From: Fodinibius sediminis | GTDB taxonomy: Bacteria > Bacteroidota > Rhodothermia > Balneolales > Balneolaceae | Assembly: GCF_900182555.1 (NCBI RefSeq) | Contig: NZ_FXTH01000004.1 | Span: 186,001 to 250,000 of the forward strand | DNA: 64,000 bases | Reading direction: 5' to 3' | Shown here: positions 53,353 to 62,977 of the stretch, one piece after another | How the letters are laid out: every line of letters starts with the position of its first letter | Position numbering within the stretch: the stretch's first letter is position 1 | Notes under the pieces: model-generated | Seen by the model: the letters and a program-made list of their open reading frames with translations, nothing else | Databases searched by the model: none | Told to the model about the DNA's origin: nothing | Program-made: the position numbers and the translations under genes

Positions 53353-54531
53353 ATGAGGAACTGGAAAAACATAGAATTTTCGAGCGAGGAGCTCGGTCAT
53401 TACAGTCGCCACCTGTCCATCCCGGAATTCGGCCTGGAGGGCCAGAAAAAACTGAAGGCCGCCCGCGTCCTGGCTGTTGGTACAGGCGGGCTGGGGGCCC
53501 CCATGCTGCAGTATCTTGCAGCAGCCGGAGTCGGCACCATAGGCCTTGTGGATTTTGATAAGGTTGAAGCCAGCAACCTGCACCGGCAGGTCCTCTTCGG
53601 AGCTTCCGATGTGGGCCGTTCAAAAGTGGCCGTTGCCAAAGAGAGGCTCAGGGAGATCAACCCCCATATTGACATCCATGTGCATGAGCTGCGCCTGAGC
53701 AGTGAGAATGCACTGGAAGTTATCAAGGACTATGACGTGGTTGCTGATGGAACAGACAACTTTCCAACCCGCTATCTGATCAACGACGCCTGTGTAATGC
53801 TGGACAAACCCAATGTTCATGGTTCTATTTTCCAGTTTGAAGGCCAGATTTCAGTCTTTAATTATGTAAATGATAAGGGAGAGCGCGGCCCCAACTACCG
53901 TGACCTGTTCCCCGAACCCCCGCCCCCCGGACTGGTGCCAAGCTGTGCAGAAGCGGGAGTGCTGGGAGTGCTGCCCGGAATCATCGGCTGCCTGCAGGCC
54001 AGTGAAGTCATCAAGGTGATCACGGGCATTGGCCGGCCCCTGACCGGCGAGCTTTTTCTGTTTGATGCACAGGAATTCAGCACTCGAAAAGTCAAGGTAA
54101 CAAAAAACAAAGATAATCCCCTGACCGGTGAAAACCCGGAACTCACAGAATTGATTGATTACGAGGCCTTCTGCGGACTCTCGTCCCCAGAGGAGGAAAA
54201 TAATGAATCCGCAGTCCCGGAAGTAACCGTCCAGGAGTATAAGGCGTGGCTGGACGCCGATGAGGATGTCCAGCTTATTGATGTCCGCGAACCCCACGAG
54301 GTTGAAATCGCTGAAATTGGCGGTGAGCTGATTCCGCTTGATGCCATAGTCGACCACGCTGGCGAAATAAGCCGGGACAAAAAGGTTGTGGTTCACTGCC
54401 GAAGTGGACAGCGCAGTGCCGACGCCATCAGGCAACTCCAGCAAAAATACGACTTTGACAACCTCTATAATCTGAAGGGAGGCATCCTTGCCTGGTCACA
54501 GGAAATCGATGATAGTATACCGCAATATTAG
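53353..54531 (+). CDS. moeZ: MoeB/MoeZ-like E1 activating enzyme with C-terminal rhodanese domain
   Basis: The protein has 392 residues. The E1 domain has ATP loop AVGTGGLGAP (about 41-50), DFDKVEASNLHRQVLF and the catalytic Cys198 in VPSCAEAGVLGVLPG. The rhodanese domain (about 290-392) has active Cys349 in VVHCRSGQRS. It adenylates the CysO C-terminus and transfers sulfur to form the thiocarboxylate. It is the last gene of the cysM operon and matches mycobacterial MoeZ in architecture. Molybdopterin or thiamine sulfur transfer are possible extra roles. Confidence 0.93.
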   Translation: MRNWKNIEFSSEELGHYSRHLSIPEFGLEGQKKLKAARVLAVGTGGLGAPMLQYLAAAGVGTIGLVDFDKVEASNLHRQVLFGASDVGRSKVAVAKERLREINPHIDIHVHELRLSSENALEVIKDYDVVADGTDNFPTRYLINDACVMLDKPNVHGSIFQFEGQISVFNYVNDKGERGPNYRDLFPEPPPPGLVPSCAEAGVLGVLPGIIGCLQASEVIKVITGIGRPLTGELFLFDAQEFSTRKVKVTKNKDNPLTGENPELTELIDYEAFCGLSSPEEENNESAVPEVTVQEYKAWLDADEDVQLIDVREPHEVEIAEIGGELIPLDAIVDHAGEISRDKKVVVHCRSGQRSADAIRQLQQKYDFDNLYNLKGGILAWSQEIDDSIPQY

Positions 54532-54610
54532 CACTTGAAAGCACGGCTCCCTACGGGTTTTACCGCTGATGGTCCTGCAAAAATGGCTATCGTCCTGCCA
54601 GCAACACTTG

Positions 54611-55060
54611 TTATTGCTCGCTTACCAGCCGCAGGGAAGCTGAATTGATGCAGTACCGTAGTCCTGTGGGCTTCGGTCCATCCGGGAAAACGTGCCCAAG
54701 GTGAGCATCGCAGACGTTGCACAGTACTTCAACCCGGTTCATGCCCATACTTTTATCTATCTCGTAGCGGACCACATTCTCCGCTACCGGCTCTGTGAAG
54801 CTGGGCCATCCCGATCCGGATTCAAACTTCTCTGTGGAATCAAAAAGTTCTGTTCCACAACAGACGCACGCATACAGGCCCGGTTTGTGCGATTCGCAGT
54901 ATTCCCCGGAATAGGGCTGCTCGGTTCCCTTCCTCCGGGTTACGCGGAACTGTTCATCCGTCAGCTCTGCCTTCCACTCAGCCTCGCTCTTTTCTATTCT
55001 CCCTGGTGGTTCAGGGTTGCCATGGACGGTTTTTTTATGGATCTCTTTCCAGTCTGTCAT
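54611..55060 (-). CDS. msrB: Peptide-methionine (R)-S-oxide reductase
   Basis: The protein has 149 residues. VTRRKGTEQPYSGEYCESHKPGLYACVCCGTELFDSTEKFESGSGWPSFTEP is the MsrB signature. Zinc ligands are CVCC and CNVCDAHLGHVFPDGP. The usual C-terminal catalytic RYCINSASL is present. It repairs oxidised methionine in the cytosol. The gene is convergent with moeZ. Confidence 0.96.
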   Translation of the reverse strand: MTDWKEIHKKTVHGNPEPPGRIEKSEAEWKAELTDEQFRVTRRKGTEQPYSGEYCESHKPGLYACVCCGTELFDSTEKFESGSGWPSFTEPVAENVVRYEIDKSMGMNRVEVLCNVCDAHLGHVFPDGPKPTGLRYCINSASLRLVSEQ

Positions 55061-55103
55061 GGGTAGACATTATGAAGATGTTGAAAAAGATTCTGGCTTA
55101 TAG

Positions 55104-55178
55104 TCGGGGCGGCCGGATTTGAACCGGCGACCTCGTCGTCCCGAACGACGCGCGCTAACCGGGCTGCGCTACGCCCCG
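55104..55178 (-). tRNA. tRNA-Pro (anticodon CGG)
   Basis: On the minus strand a cloverleaf forms: acceptor CGGGGCG/CGCCCCG, D-arm GCGCAGCCCGGTTAGCGC, anticodon stem CGTCG/CGACG with loop TTCGGGA giving anticodon CGG, and T-arm GCCGGTTCAAATCCGGC. The 3' CCA is not encoded (CTA follows). The length is 75 bases. Confidence 0.95.
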
Positions 55179-55612
55179 ATATTTAACTACAGGAAAATCG
55201 GTTTTTTTTCTCTAAATATAAAGTACTGTATACCTTGGATGATAATGCCACCGGTATCCCCTACATACTGAGTATTACCCAATAATACATCCGGTTTTAT
55301 GGAGATGGAACGTATTGTCTGGGCTGTTTTTGAACTCATCGCCAACAGATCATCCATGGCCCCGTGCCTTCCCCTTCCTCCAATAGGCTGGTCGGGCAGA
55401 CCGACTTTAGTCTAAGGAATTGCCCATGAACACCGAATTAGTGAATGGCTTCTAACGTATAGTATACTGGCAAACTGCCTTTTCTAATTTCATCCTCACA
55501 TTAGATTCAACCCCTTACCGGCTATATCCCCGGTGGTGCGGCCTGAGGGACAGTAATGCATTATGCTCAAATTACCCGGGAGCATATAAATGGCCGACTG
55601 CAAATAGTTATC
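55179..55612. other. Intergenic stretch, nothing recognised
   Basis: About 430 bases lie between the tRNA and the gap terminator. I see no open frame with protein character, no tRNA and no strong hairpin. It must contain the tRNA promoter. Confidence 0.6.
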
Positions 55613-55653
55613 AAAAAAAAGGGATAGATCATACCAAACGTATGATCTATCCC
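55613..55653 (-). terminator. Rho-independent terminator of gap
   Basis: A perfect 14-bp stem, GGGATAGATCATAC with GTATGATCTATCCC over a five-base loop, is followed on the minus strand by eight T. It lies 31 bases past the gap stop codon. Confidence 0.95.
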
Positions 55654-55683
55654 AGCATATAGATTAAAGAAGGCTAATATTAA

Positions 55684-56685
55684 CTATGCAATCTTTGTAA
55701 CTAAATCAGCGGTACGCGCAGAATAACCCGCTTCATTGTCATACCAGCCCAGGAGTTTCACCAGCTTTCCGTCGGTTTTTGTAAACCCGTGGTCATAAAT
55801 ACAGGAGTGCGGGTTACTGAGAATGTCGGTTGAGACAATCTCTTCCTCCGTATACTGGAGAATACCGTTCAGCGGACCATTGGCGGCCTCTTCAAATGCC
55901 TTGTGAATCTCCTCAACAGAAACTTCCTTGTCCAGTACGGCAGTGAGATCGGTCAGGGAACCGTCGGGTACCGGCACACGAACGGCACTTCCGTCCAATT
56001 TCCCATCGAGATGCGGCAGTACGAGTCCCACGGCTTTGGCCGCTCCCGTTGTGGTCGGCACGATATTGTGAGCAGCCGTACGGCCTCGACGGGGATCCTT
56101 GTGAGGACCATCCAGAATTTGCTGGCTGCTGGTATAGGCATGGATGGTAGTCATAAATGCCTTTTCAAGTCCGAAGGTATCATCAAGCACTTTGACCATT
56201 GGAGCCAGGCAATTGGTAGTACAACTGGCGTTGGAATAGATCTGTGTGTCCTCATCAATCTCATCATCATTGACTCCTAAAACGATGGTTTTAACATCTC
56301 CCCCGCGGGCTGGAGCAGAGATAATCACTTTTTCTGCACCGGCCTCCAGGTGTTTGGCTGCATCTTCACGTGTACGGAAAAGGCCTGTTGATTCCACTAC
56401 AATATCGGCACCGCGCTCATCCCATCCGAGATTGGCCGGGTCGCGTTCAGAACTCACGCCAATTTCCATACCATCAATCTTAATGCCGTTTTCTGTTGCA
56501 CTAACTTCTCCTTCATAAGTCCCGTGAACTGAATCACGCTTGAAGAGATAGGCCAGGGTTTCAGCATCCATCAGATCATTGATACCTACAATATTGATCT
56601 CGTCTTTGTGGTATGCCATGATGGATCGCGTTACCAATCGACCGATTCGTCCAAATCCGTTAATTCCTATATTAATTTTAGCCAT
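55684..56685 (-). CDS. gap: Glyceraldehyde-3-phosphate dehydrogenase, type I
   Basis: The 333 residues begin KINIGINGFGRIGRLVTRSIM, the NAD-binding start. The catalytic Cys is in SNASCTTNCLAPMVKV and the active His in TTIHAYTSSQQILDG. VPVPDGSLTDLTAVL and YDNEAGYSARTADLV complete the family pattern. It is the glycolytic/gluconeogenic enzyme, monocistronic with a strong terminator. Confidence 0.97.
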   Translation of the reverse strand: MAKINIGINGFGRIGRLVTRSIMAYHKDEINIVGINDLMDAETLAYLFKRDSVHGTYEGEVSATENGIKIDGMEIGVSSERDPANLGWDERGADIVVESTGLFRTREDAAKHLEAGAEKVIISAPARGGDVKTIVLGVNDDEIDEDTQIYSNASCTTNCLAPMVKVLDDTFGLEKAFMTTIHAYTSSQQILDGPHKDPRRGRTAAHNIVPTTTGAAKAVGLVLPHLDGKLDGSAVRVPVPDGSLTDLTAVLDKEVSVEEIHKAFEEAANGPLNGILQYTEEEIVSTDILSNPHSCIYDHGFTKTDGKLVKLLGWYDNEAGYSARTADLVTKIA

Positions 56686-56823
56686 AAAAGTTTTTTCTTT
56701 GTGTTAACTCATTTTGAGTGTTGTAGCTTGTTAAAGCATGAAGCGTCGCAAAACATCTCAGGCGATAATCAAGCGCCTAAAAATAACAGTAAATCCCTTT
56801 ATTGTAAATGATTGAATGAGATT

Positions 56824-57498
56824 TTAATCATCGTCATCCAGGTCAATCTCTTCGGGAATTTCCTCATCCAGCGGCAACTCATCAATATACTCATCTTCCT
56901 CCTCATCCCCGTTCTCATCCATGGTCTTTTGCTTATTTTCCGTGGCACCGGCACGCCGTAGCTGACTTGCCACTTCTATATGATCATTGTCGAGGGCCAT
57001 AGTCAGAGCTGTATCGCCGTTTTTATCCTCTTTTTTGACTTTTGCCCCCCTGGAGAGCAGAAAAGTAACAATATCTGAATGGCCATCGCGGGCCGCCAGC
57101 ATCAAGGCCGTTTGTCCCCACCGCTGTGCGGCATTCACATTGGCTCCTTGTTCACAGAGCAGCTGTACCGCCTCCACATTCCCTTCACGTGCGGCGGTAA
57201 TCAGCGCCAGGTCTCCCACTTTGGCCCCATGATCGAACAGCAGCTTCATCACTGCTATGTTTCCGTTTTCAGCGGCCCTGTTCAGTGCAGTAGCCCCCAT
57301 TGTTGTTGCTTTATTGGGATCGGCTCCTTTTTCCAGCAGATAACCTACAAGTTCAGGATGATCGTACTGCGTTGCTATAATAAGTGCAGAAGAACCATTT
57401 TTGGCCGTTTCATCAATATCAGCCCCCTCTTTCAACAGATTTTTTACATTATCAAGCTGGCCTTCTTTGGCAGCTTGCAGCAACGGCGACATCTCCAT
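56824..57498 (-). CDS. Ankyrin-repeat protein with acidic tail
   Basis: The protein has 224 residues with no signal peptide. Five to six ankyrin repeats span about 3-175 (SPLLQAAKEGQLDNVKNLLKEGADID, TALNRAAENGNIAVMKLLFDHGAKV, TALMLAARDGHSDIVTFLLSRGAKV). A very acidic C-terminus (about 190-224) ends in DLDDDD. It is probably a protein-binding scaffold; the partner is unknown. Starts at 57498 or 57492 are both possible. Confidence 0.88.
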   Translation of the reverse strand: MEMSPLLQAAKEGQLDNVKNLLKEGADIDETAKNGSSALIIATQYDHPELVGYLLEKGADPNKATTMGATALNRAAENGNIAVMKLLFDHGAKVGDLALITAAREGNVEAVQLLCEQGANVNAAQRWGQTALMLAARDGHSDIVTFLLSRGAKVKKEDKNGDTALTMALDNDHIEVASQLRRAGATENKQKTMDENGDEEEDEYIDELPLDEEIPEEIDLDDDD

Positions 57499-57577
57499 AG
57501 TACTTGTGTTTTGAAGGTTACAAATATGTTAAAAGTATATCATCATTATCTGATAAATTATCAACAGACAATTTAAC

Positions 57578-58492
57578 CTACTTCAACCTGCCGGAACCGT
57601 TGTAGCCATTCATAAAATCTTTCCCGCTCATGCGCCGCTTTCCTTCCAGCTGTACTTCTTTCAGAACAACGGTGCCCGACCGACAGCCGACCAGCAGCTG
57701 CTCCTCTTTCATTGCCAGTTCACCGGCTGCCAAATCGATATCCGGCCCCATCGCAGAACGATACATATTGAATTTAAGTTCATCCAGCCTTGCCCAGGCG
57801 GTGGGAAAGGGGCTCAGTCCCCGTATGGCATTGTGCACCTGTTTGGCAGGCCGGTTAAAATTAATTTTGCAATCTTCGGTAAAGAGCTTGGGAGCAGGCG
57901 TAGCCTCCTCATGATTCTGCGCGGTCAGCTCGTAATCCCCGCTGCTTATTTTTTCTACCGCTTCCAAAAGCAGCTGGCTGCCCATCCTTTTCAGTCGGTT
58001 ATAGACATCGCCGGTGGTCTCATTAATCCCAATCGGGGTTGATTCCTGAACGATAATGGCCCCGGTATCCACCTCCTCATCCAGGAAAAACACCGTACAG
58101 CCGGTCCGCTCCTCCCCATTCATGACGGCCCAGTGGATCGGAGCCGCTCCCCGGTATTTGGGCAGCAGGGAAGCATGAAGGTTGACCGATCCCCGGGAGG
58201 GAAGGTTCAAGAGCCGGGGAGGTAAAATCCGGAAGGCAACAACCACAAACAGGTCGGCGTCAAGTTCCTGTAGCTGTTCATAAAAATCCGGGTCATTTAG
58301 ATCTTCAACTCCAATGACCGGAAGTCCAAGCTCCAGAGCCCGGGCTTTTACGGGAGTCGGCGACGGTTTGGCCCGACGCCCCCGTCGTTTATCCACATTG
58401 CTGACAACCGCGACAATTTCATGATCAGACTGATGTAATTTCTCAAGGCTTGGAATGGCAAAGTCGGGAGAGCCCATAAAAACAATACGCAT
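57578..58492 (-). CDS. fmt: Methionyl-tRNA formyltransferase
   Basis: From ATG 58492 (MRIVFMGSPDFAIPSLEKL) the protein has 304 residues; a GTG at 58501 would add three. Catalytic Asn/His are in GSVNLHASLLPKYRGAAPIHWAVMNGEERTGCTVFFLDEEVDTGAI. It formylates initiator tRNA. It immediately follows def, the usual pairing. Confidence 0.96.
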   Translation of the reverse strand: MRIVFMGSPDFAIPSLEKLHQSDHEIVAVVSNVDKRRGRRAKPSPTPVKARALELGLPVIGVEDLNDPDFYEQLQELDADLFVVVAFRILPPRLLNLPSRGSVNLHASLLPKYRGAAPIHWAVMNGEERTGCTVFFLDEEVDTGAIIVQESTPIGINETTGDVYNRLKRMGSQLLLEAVEKISSGDYELTAQNHEEATPAPKLFTEDCKINFNRPAKQVHNAIRGLSPFPTAWARLDELKFNMYRSAMGPDIDLAAGELAMKEEQLLVGCRSGTVVLKEVQLEGKRRMSGKDFMNGYNGSGRLK

Positions 58493-58500
58493 GATGCTCA

Positions 58501-59070
58501 CTACCGGGTTTTGGCCTTCTTGGGAATGGTGGGGTAATCGATATCGGTTTCGCCCGATGCGATACCTTTCAATTTTGAACTGAGCAACTTGCGTTTAAAA
58601 AAAGAGATATGATCAACAAAAAGCACCCCGTCCAAGTGATCGTTTTCATGCTGGATGACCCGGGACAGCCAGCCCCCGGCTTCGAGCCGCCGGGTGTCGA
58701 AATTTCGGTCCAGGTATTCAACCACGATTGTCTCCGGCCGGCTGACGGGAGCGTTCACACCGGGGATGCTCAGACAGCCCTCGTCCATCTCCACCTCTTC
58801 TCCCCCTTTTGACACGATCCGGGGGTTGATCATGGCCAGGGGACCATGCTTGGGCTCATCTGTTTCCTCGGCCATGGGATCGGCATCCACCACAAAAAGA
58901 CGTTTCAGCTCTCCCACCTGGGGCCCTGCCAGGCCAACACCATCGGAATTGTACATGCTCTCGAACATGTCGTCGATCAAGCGCTGAAGGGCATCGGAAT
59001 TCTCTTTGACAGGCTCCGCTTCTTGACGAAGGATCTCATCATCATACGTAACGATCGGTAATACGGACAT
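58501..59070 (-). CDS. def: Peptide deformylase
   Basis: The protein has 189 residues. It removes the N-terminal formyl group. Motif 1 is GVGLAGPQVG, motif 2 EGCLSIP (Cys99) and motif 3 HENDH (His141, Glu142, His145), giving the complete metal site. It overlaps ruvX by 29 bases and is followed at once by fmt. Confidence 0.97.
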   Translation of the reverse strand: MSVLPIVTYDDEILRQEAEPVKENSDALQRLIDDMFESMYNSDGVGLAGPQVGELKRLFVVDADPMAEETDEPKHGPLAMINPRIVSKGGEEVEMDEGCLSIPGVNAPVSRPETIVVEYLDRNFDTRRLEAGGWLSRVIQHENDHLDGVLFVDHISFFKRKLLSSKLKGIASGETDIDYPTIPKKAKTR

Positions 59071-59503
59071 TTTCTGATTTTTCCAGTTCTATGTATTTCT
59101 GAAGAATGATAGCGGCAGCAGCCTGGTTGATACGATCGGATTGACGGCGTTTCATTTTAGGAACGCCCGCCTCCACCATGGCTCGCACAGCCTCCTTGGA
59201 AGTATACCGTTCATCCACTTTAACGACTTCCATGTCCGGAAAGTATTCTCGAAATTCAACAAGGAACCGACGGACCATCTTGATGGCCCTCCCCTCCTCT
59301 CCGGCGGGAGTGAGCGGCCAACCAACCACCATTTTCTGGACCTGTTCATTTTCAACAAGCTCTTCGAGCTTCTCAAAAACTTCATCCGAGCCGTAGGTCC
59401 CCACCGGGTTCGCTACCGTCCGAAGCAGATCAGAGCGGGCTATACCAAACCACTTGGTTCCAACGTCAATTCCTATAAGTCTGCCATACTGTGTCACTGT
59501 CAA
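59042..59503 (-). CDS. ruvX: RuvX/YqgF family RNase H-fold protein
   Basis: The protein has 153 residues. YGRLIGIDVGTKWFGIARSD carries the first acidic residue, VVGWPLTPAGEEG the mid motif, and DERYTSKEAVRAM and RINQAAAAIILQKYIE the remaining YqgF signature. It is implicated in pre-16S rRNA 5' end maturation, earlier called a Holliday-junction resolvase. The frame begins with TTG at 59503; a GTG at 59497 is an alternative. It overlaps the HU gene upstream and def downstream. Confidence 0.93.
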   Translation of the reverse strand: MTVTQYGRLIGIDVGTKWFGIARSDLLRTVANPVGTYGSDEVFEKLEELVENEQVQKMVVGWPLTPAGEEGRAIKMVRRFLVEFREYFPDMEVVKVDERYTSKEAVRAMVEAGVPKMKRRQSDRINQAAAAIILQKYIELEKSENVRITDRYV

Positions 59504-59832
59504 CCTTCCATTTCCTCTAAATCCTCTTCTTCAAGAGGCTGCTTTAGAAATTCCTTTAAAAGTTTACTTGGTTTAAAATGCGTTTTGCGATGCGCCGGCA
59601 CATAAATCTCTTCATTGGTTCTCGGATTACGTGCCCGTGGCTTCGCTTTTGTCTTTTTCACTTCAAAAACACCAAAATCACGCAATTCGATCCGACAAGT
59701 TGGATCCGCATCCATCATCGTTTCGCGCAAGGCCACCAGTACCGCATCGACCCAGGGTTCGGTTTGTACCATAGGTTCATCAAGTTGATCAGCCACCCGG
59801 CGGACGATATCTCGTTTGGTATAGGTAATCAT
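59500..59832 (-). CDS. HU/IHF-family DNA-binding protein with acidic tail
   Basis: The protein has 110 residues. The bacterial histone-like fold shows TKRDIVRRVADQL, RIELRDFGVFEVKKTKAKPRARNPRTNEEIYVPAHRKTHFKPSKLLKEFL, with the DNA-intercalating arm around RNPRTNE. It ends in an acidic extension (EEEDLEEMEG), longer than the 90-residue norm. It heads the ruvX-def-fmt run. Confidence 0.93.
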   Translation of the reverse strand: MITYTKRDIVRRVADQLDEPMVQTEPWVDAVLVALRETMMDADPTCRIELRDFGVFEVKKTKAKPRARNPRTNEEIYVPAHRKTHFKPSKLLKEFLKQPLEEEDLEEMEG

Positions 59833-59988
59833 AGCGTTACTGTAAATTAGATTAATACTTTATTGCAATAATAATGTGAATAATACAATAATATGAATGA
59901 AATACTTAGTAATAATAACTCTATAATAGATGATATTATTTTTATTACAGATATAAAAATACTGACTTTAACCGTCTTCAAGATGGGA

Positions 59989-62241
59989 TTATTCGTACCG
60001 GAACACACTTTTAACCCCTTCCACCTTATGTAACTTGGAGATAACGCGATCCAAATGATTGATATCATCCACATAAACAGTGAGCATGCCTTCAAACATT
60101 CCGCTTTCACTGTTAACATTGATGCTCTTCATATTGGTCTCCATTGACTTGGACAGGATATCGGTGATGTCGTTGATCATACCCACACGATCTTCACCAA
60201 TTACTTTGACAGCCCCCAGGAATTTTGAATCGATGTGCTTGGCCCACGAAACATCAATGATGCGTTCACCATCCGTCTGAATGAGATGGCGGATATTCTT
60301 ACAGTTCGACCGGTGAATTTTCACATCCCCGGTACGGCTTATAAACCCAATAACATCATCGCCGGGAATAGGGTTGCAGCAGTTCGCATAGCTATATTTA
60401 ATGTTGGAAATATCATCATCAATGACCAGCGCCTTCTCATCACCCAATGAACGGGCCGTGTCGATGTAGCTCTGTTGTATTTCCTCCTCGGAGGGAACTA
60501 CCCTCTTATCAACTTCGCTCTCCTCTTCTTCAATACGCCCCGTACCCGTAAACTGTTTAACAGCCGAATACAGCTTGTTAGCATCAAAATTACCCTTGCC
60601 AATTTCGTAAAAAAGCTCCTGGGTTGAATCAAACTTCAGCTTGTGGGCAACCTGCATCAGATCCTGCTCCGAAATTTCTATATTCCCGCGCCGTGCCCGC
60701 TTTTCCCAGATTTCACGTCCCTCTTCAGCGACCTGTCGCTCTTTCTGTTTGATAAACTGCCGGATGCGTGACTTTGCCTTGTGGGTGACAACATCGTTGA
60801 TCCAGTCGGGATTCAGATTGATCTTGTTACCCGTGATAATCTCGACCTGGTCCCCAATTTCCAGTTTTTGACGAAGCGGAGCCATTTTACCGTTCACTTT
60901 TGCGGCCATGGCCCGTTCGCCGACCTCACTGTGGATATCAAAGGCAAAATCAATGGGAGTGGCTCCCTGCGGAAGGGTTCGCAGTTCGCCCTGGGGGGTA
61001 AAGACATAAATCTCATCCTGGTATAAATTCAGCTGAAAATCCTTGACAAATTCCGTAGCCGCATCCGGCCGGGGATTATCGAGAATATCCCGCACCCAGT
61101 GCACAAATTTATCCAGTGTTTCAGATCCCTTTTTCCCTTCTTTGTATTTCCAGTGGGCAGCCAGTCCTTTTTCAGCGATATCGTCCATCTGGCGAGTCCG
61201 AATCTGCACTTCCACCTTGCGCCCCTGCTTGGTAATCACCGTCGTATGCAGCGACTGGTATCCATTGGCCTTGGGTACTGAAATAAAATCACGAAACCGT
61301 TTGGGGATGGGCGTATACCAGTCGGTTATGATGGAATAAACCCGCCAGCAGTCTTCCTTCATATGGGGATCTTCCAGGATAATACGGATAGCAAACAGGT
61401 CATAAATTTCCTCAAAAGGTTTCTGCTGGCGCTGCATTTTCCGGAAAATGGAATAGATATGCTTCGGGCGGCCCTTGATCTCGAAGGTAAACCCCTGGTT
61501 CTGGAGTTCCTCGCGGATCGGCTGCATAAATTCCTCAATAAACTGCTCCCGCGACTCTCTTTTCTCACGTAGTTTACGCGAAATAAATTTAAAGGAATTG
61601 GGATCAATAACCTTAAAACAGAGGTCCTCAAGTTCGCTCTTCATCGTAAAGAGTCCAAACCGGTGAGCCAGCGGAGCATAGAGTTCCATCGTTTCGGTCG
61701 CCTTCTGGAGCTGTTTCTCACGAGGCAAATGCTGAATAGTGCGCATATTGTGGAGCCGGTCGGCGAACTTGATCAATACAACCCGGATATCTTCGGCCAT
61801 GGAAAGCAGAAGCTTCATGAAGGTCTCAGCCTGTTTGGTATCACGACTCTTGAATACCCCGGAAATCTTCGTCACCCCATCGATCAGGTGTGCAACCGTT
61901 TCACCGAACTTCTCCCTGATGTTGTCAAGGGTAACCTCAGTGTCTTCCACCGTATCATGCAGGAGGGCCGCTACTACCGAAACATCGTCGATATTAATTT
62001 CCGAGGCTACAATCTTAGCGACGGCCACCGGATGATAATAGTAAGGCTCCCCGGATGCCCTCTCAATACCCTCATGCGAAAGATAGCACAGCTTGAAAGC
62101 CCGGGCCACCAGCTGCTCATCAGGATCCTCAAGATGCTCGCGGCAGACTTCCAGCAGCTGATTTAAATCCTCCTGCTGGACCGGATCCAGAGTATAGGAA
62201 TCCAGATCGATGTTGTAATATGTGGTTTTGGTTTCTGCCAT
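59989..62241 (-). CDS. Bifunctional (p)ppGpp synthetase/hydrolase, RelA/SpoT family
   Basis: The protein has 750 residues. The N-terminal HD hydrolase is intact (SHEGIERASGEPYYYHPVAVAKI, LLHDTVEDTEVTLDNI with HD..ED). The synthetase domain follows (KGRPKHIYSIFRKMQRQ, YDLFAIRIILE, GYQSLHTTV, EVQIRTRQMDDIAEKGLAAHWKYK). Then come TGS (IYVFTPQGELRTLPQGATPIDFAFDIHSEVG) and ACT (SKFLGAVKVIGEDRVGMINDITDILS). It controls the stringent response in the cytosol. Both activities look functional. Confidence 0.97.
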   Translation of the reverse strand: MAETKTTYYNIDLDSYTLDPVQQEDLNQLLEVCREHLEDPDEQLVARAFKLCYLSHEGIERASGEPYYYHPVAVAKIVASEINIDDVSVVAALLHDTVEDTEVTLDNIREKFGETVAHLIDGVTKISGVFKSRDTKQAETFMKLLLSMAEDIRVVLIKFADRLHNMRTIQHLPREKQLQKATETMELYAPLAHRFGLFTMKSELEDLCFKVIDPNSFKFISRKLREKRESREQFIEEFMQPIREELQNQGFTFEIKGRPKHIYSIFRKMQRQQKPFEEIYDLFAIRIILEDPHMKEDCWRVYSIITDWYTPIPKRFRDFISVPKANGYQSLHTTVITKQGRKVEVQIRTRQMDDIAEKGLAAHWKYKEGKKGSETLDKFVHWVRDILDNPRPDAATEFVKDFQLNLYQDEIYVFTPQGELRTLPQGATPIDFAFDIHSEVGERAMAAKVNGKMAPLRQKLEIGDQVEIITGNKINLNPDWINDVVTHKAKSRIRQFIKQKERQVAEEGREIWEKRARRGNIEISEQDLMQVAHKLKFDSTQELFYEIGKGNFDANKLYSAVKQFTGTGRIEEEESEVDKRVVPSEEEIQQSYIDTARSLGDEKALVIDDDISNIKYSYANCCNPIPGDDVIGFISRTGDVKIHRSNCKNIRHLIQTDGERIIDVSWAKHIDSKFLGAVKVIGEDRVGMINDITDILSKSMETNMKSINVNSESGMFEGMLTVYVDDINHLDRVISKLHKVEGVKSVFRYE

Positions 62242-62352
62242 AAATAATCAATTAATAAAAAAAGCCCGTATTGGGCAACAGCAGTCAATAAAACATTATC
62301 TTTGCCAACTACATTCAAATATGTGTAAGTGTAAAGAAGATACCAATTAAAA

Positions 62353-62381
62353 TAAAAAAAGACGGACACGGTAAGTGTCCG
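62353..62381 (-). terminator. Rho-independent terminator of the outer-membrane protein gene
   Basis: On the minus strand, CGGACAC and GTGTCCG form a 7-bp stem over a five-base loop. A run of T containing at most two other bases follows. It lies 24 bases past the stop of the gene ending at 62405. Confidence 0.8.
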
Positions 62382-62404
62382 CCTTAAATAAGGTTAAGCC
62401 GAAT

Positions 62405-62977
62405 TTAGAACGAAAGTGACAGACCGATAATAAAACGGCCCGTACTGTTATCAATTGCGTCGCGATTAAGCTCGCTGAACTCCTTGCCTGATTTTACCCG
62501 ATATTCTACAAACGGCTTGATTGCGGGGAAAGGGCTCAGCTCTGCACCCACAAAACCATTCCAGTACAGGTTACTGTCGGATCCCTCGCCGGGCAGATCT
62601 TCATTTTTGATATTCAGGTCTGCCGTTTCAGATCCCAGTCCCAGTCCTACATAAGGGGCAACAAGTCCTGCCGATACGCCGCCGACGGCTGCCAGCCCAA
62701 AATCATAATTCGTTATCTCCGAGGAATAACTCACGCCCTCAGATGAAATCTCATTATCATCATTGAAATAGCTAAAGTGCGCCCGCAGGCCAAGATCTAC
62801 CAAAGGTAGCTTTTGCAGAATATCGCGCTCCAGGCGGACACCAAACCCATTTTTAGGCTCTTCATTTCGAATCTCATACGACGCTCCGAGGCTCCACTGA
62901 GCAGCCCCTGTTTGGGGAACAGCACTAATCATTAGCGCTATGGCAGCAAAGCCGAATAATATTTTTTTGACCTTCAT
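62405..62977 (-). CDS. Small outer-membrane beta-barrel protein
   Basis: The protein has 190 residues. The signal peptide is KILFGFAAIALMISAVPQTGAAQ. The mature part has alternating strands (WSLGASYEIRNEEPKNGFGVRLERDIL, VDLGLRAHFSYFNDDNEI, RFIIGLSLSF) and a C-terminal Phe, typical of OmpW/OmpX-like eight-stranded barrels. Function is unknown. It has its own terminator. Confidence 0.82.
   Translation of the reverse strand: MKVKKILFGFAAIALMISAVPQTGAAQWSLGASYEIRNEEPKNGFGVRLERDILQKLPLVDLGLRAHFSYFNDDNEISSEGVSYSSEITNYDFGLAAVGGVSAGLVAPYVGLGLGSETADLNIKNEDLPGEGSDSNLYWNGFVGAELSPFPAIKPFVEYRVKSGKEFSELNRDAIDNSTGRFIIGLSLSF

Noticed and set aside
62252-62276. Terminator-like GCCC/GGGC hairpin with T-run just upstream of the RelA/SpoT gene
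   Set aside because: The stem is only four base pairs and no gene ends nearby; the barrel gene already has a better terminator at 62353-62381.
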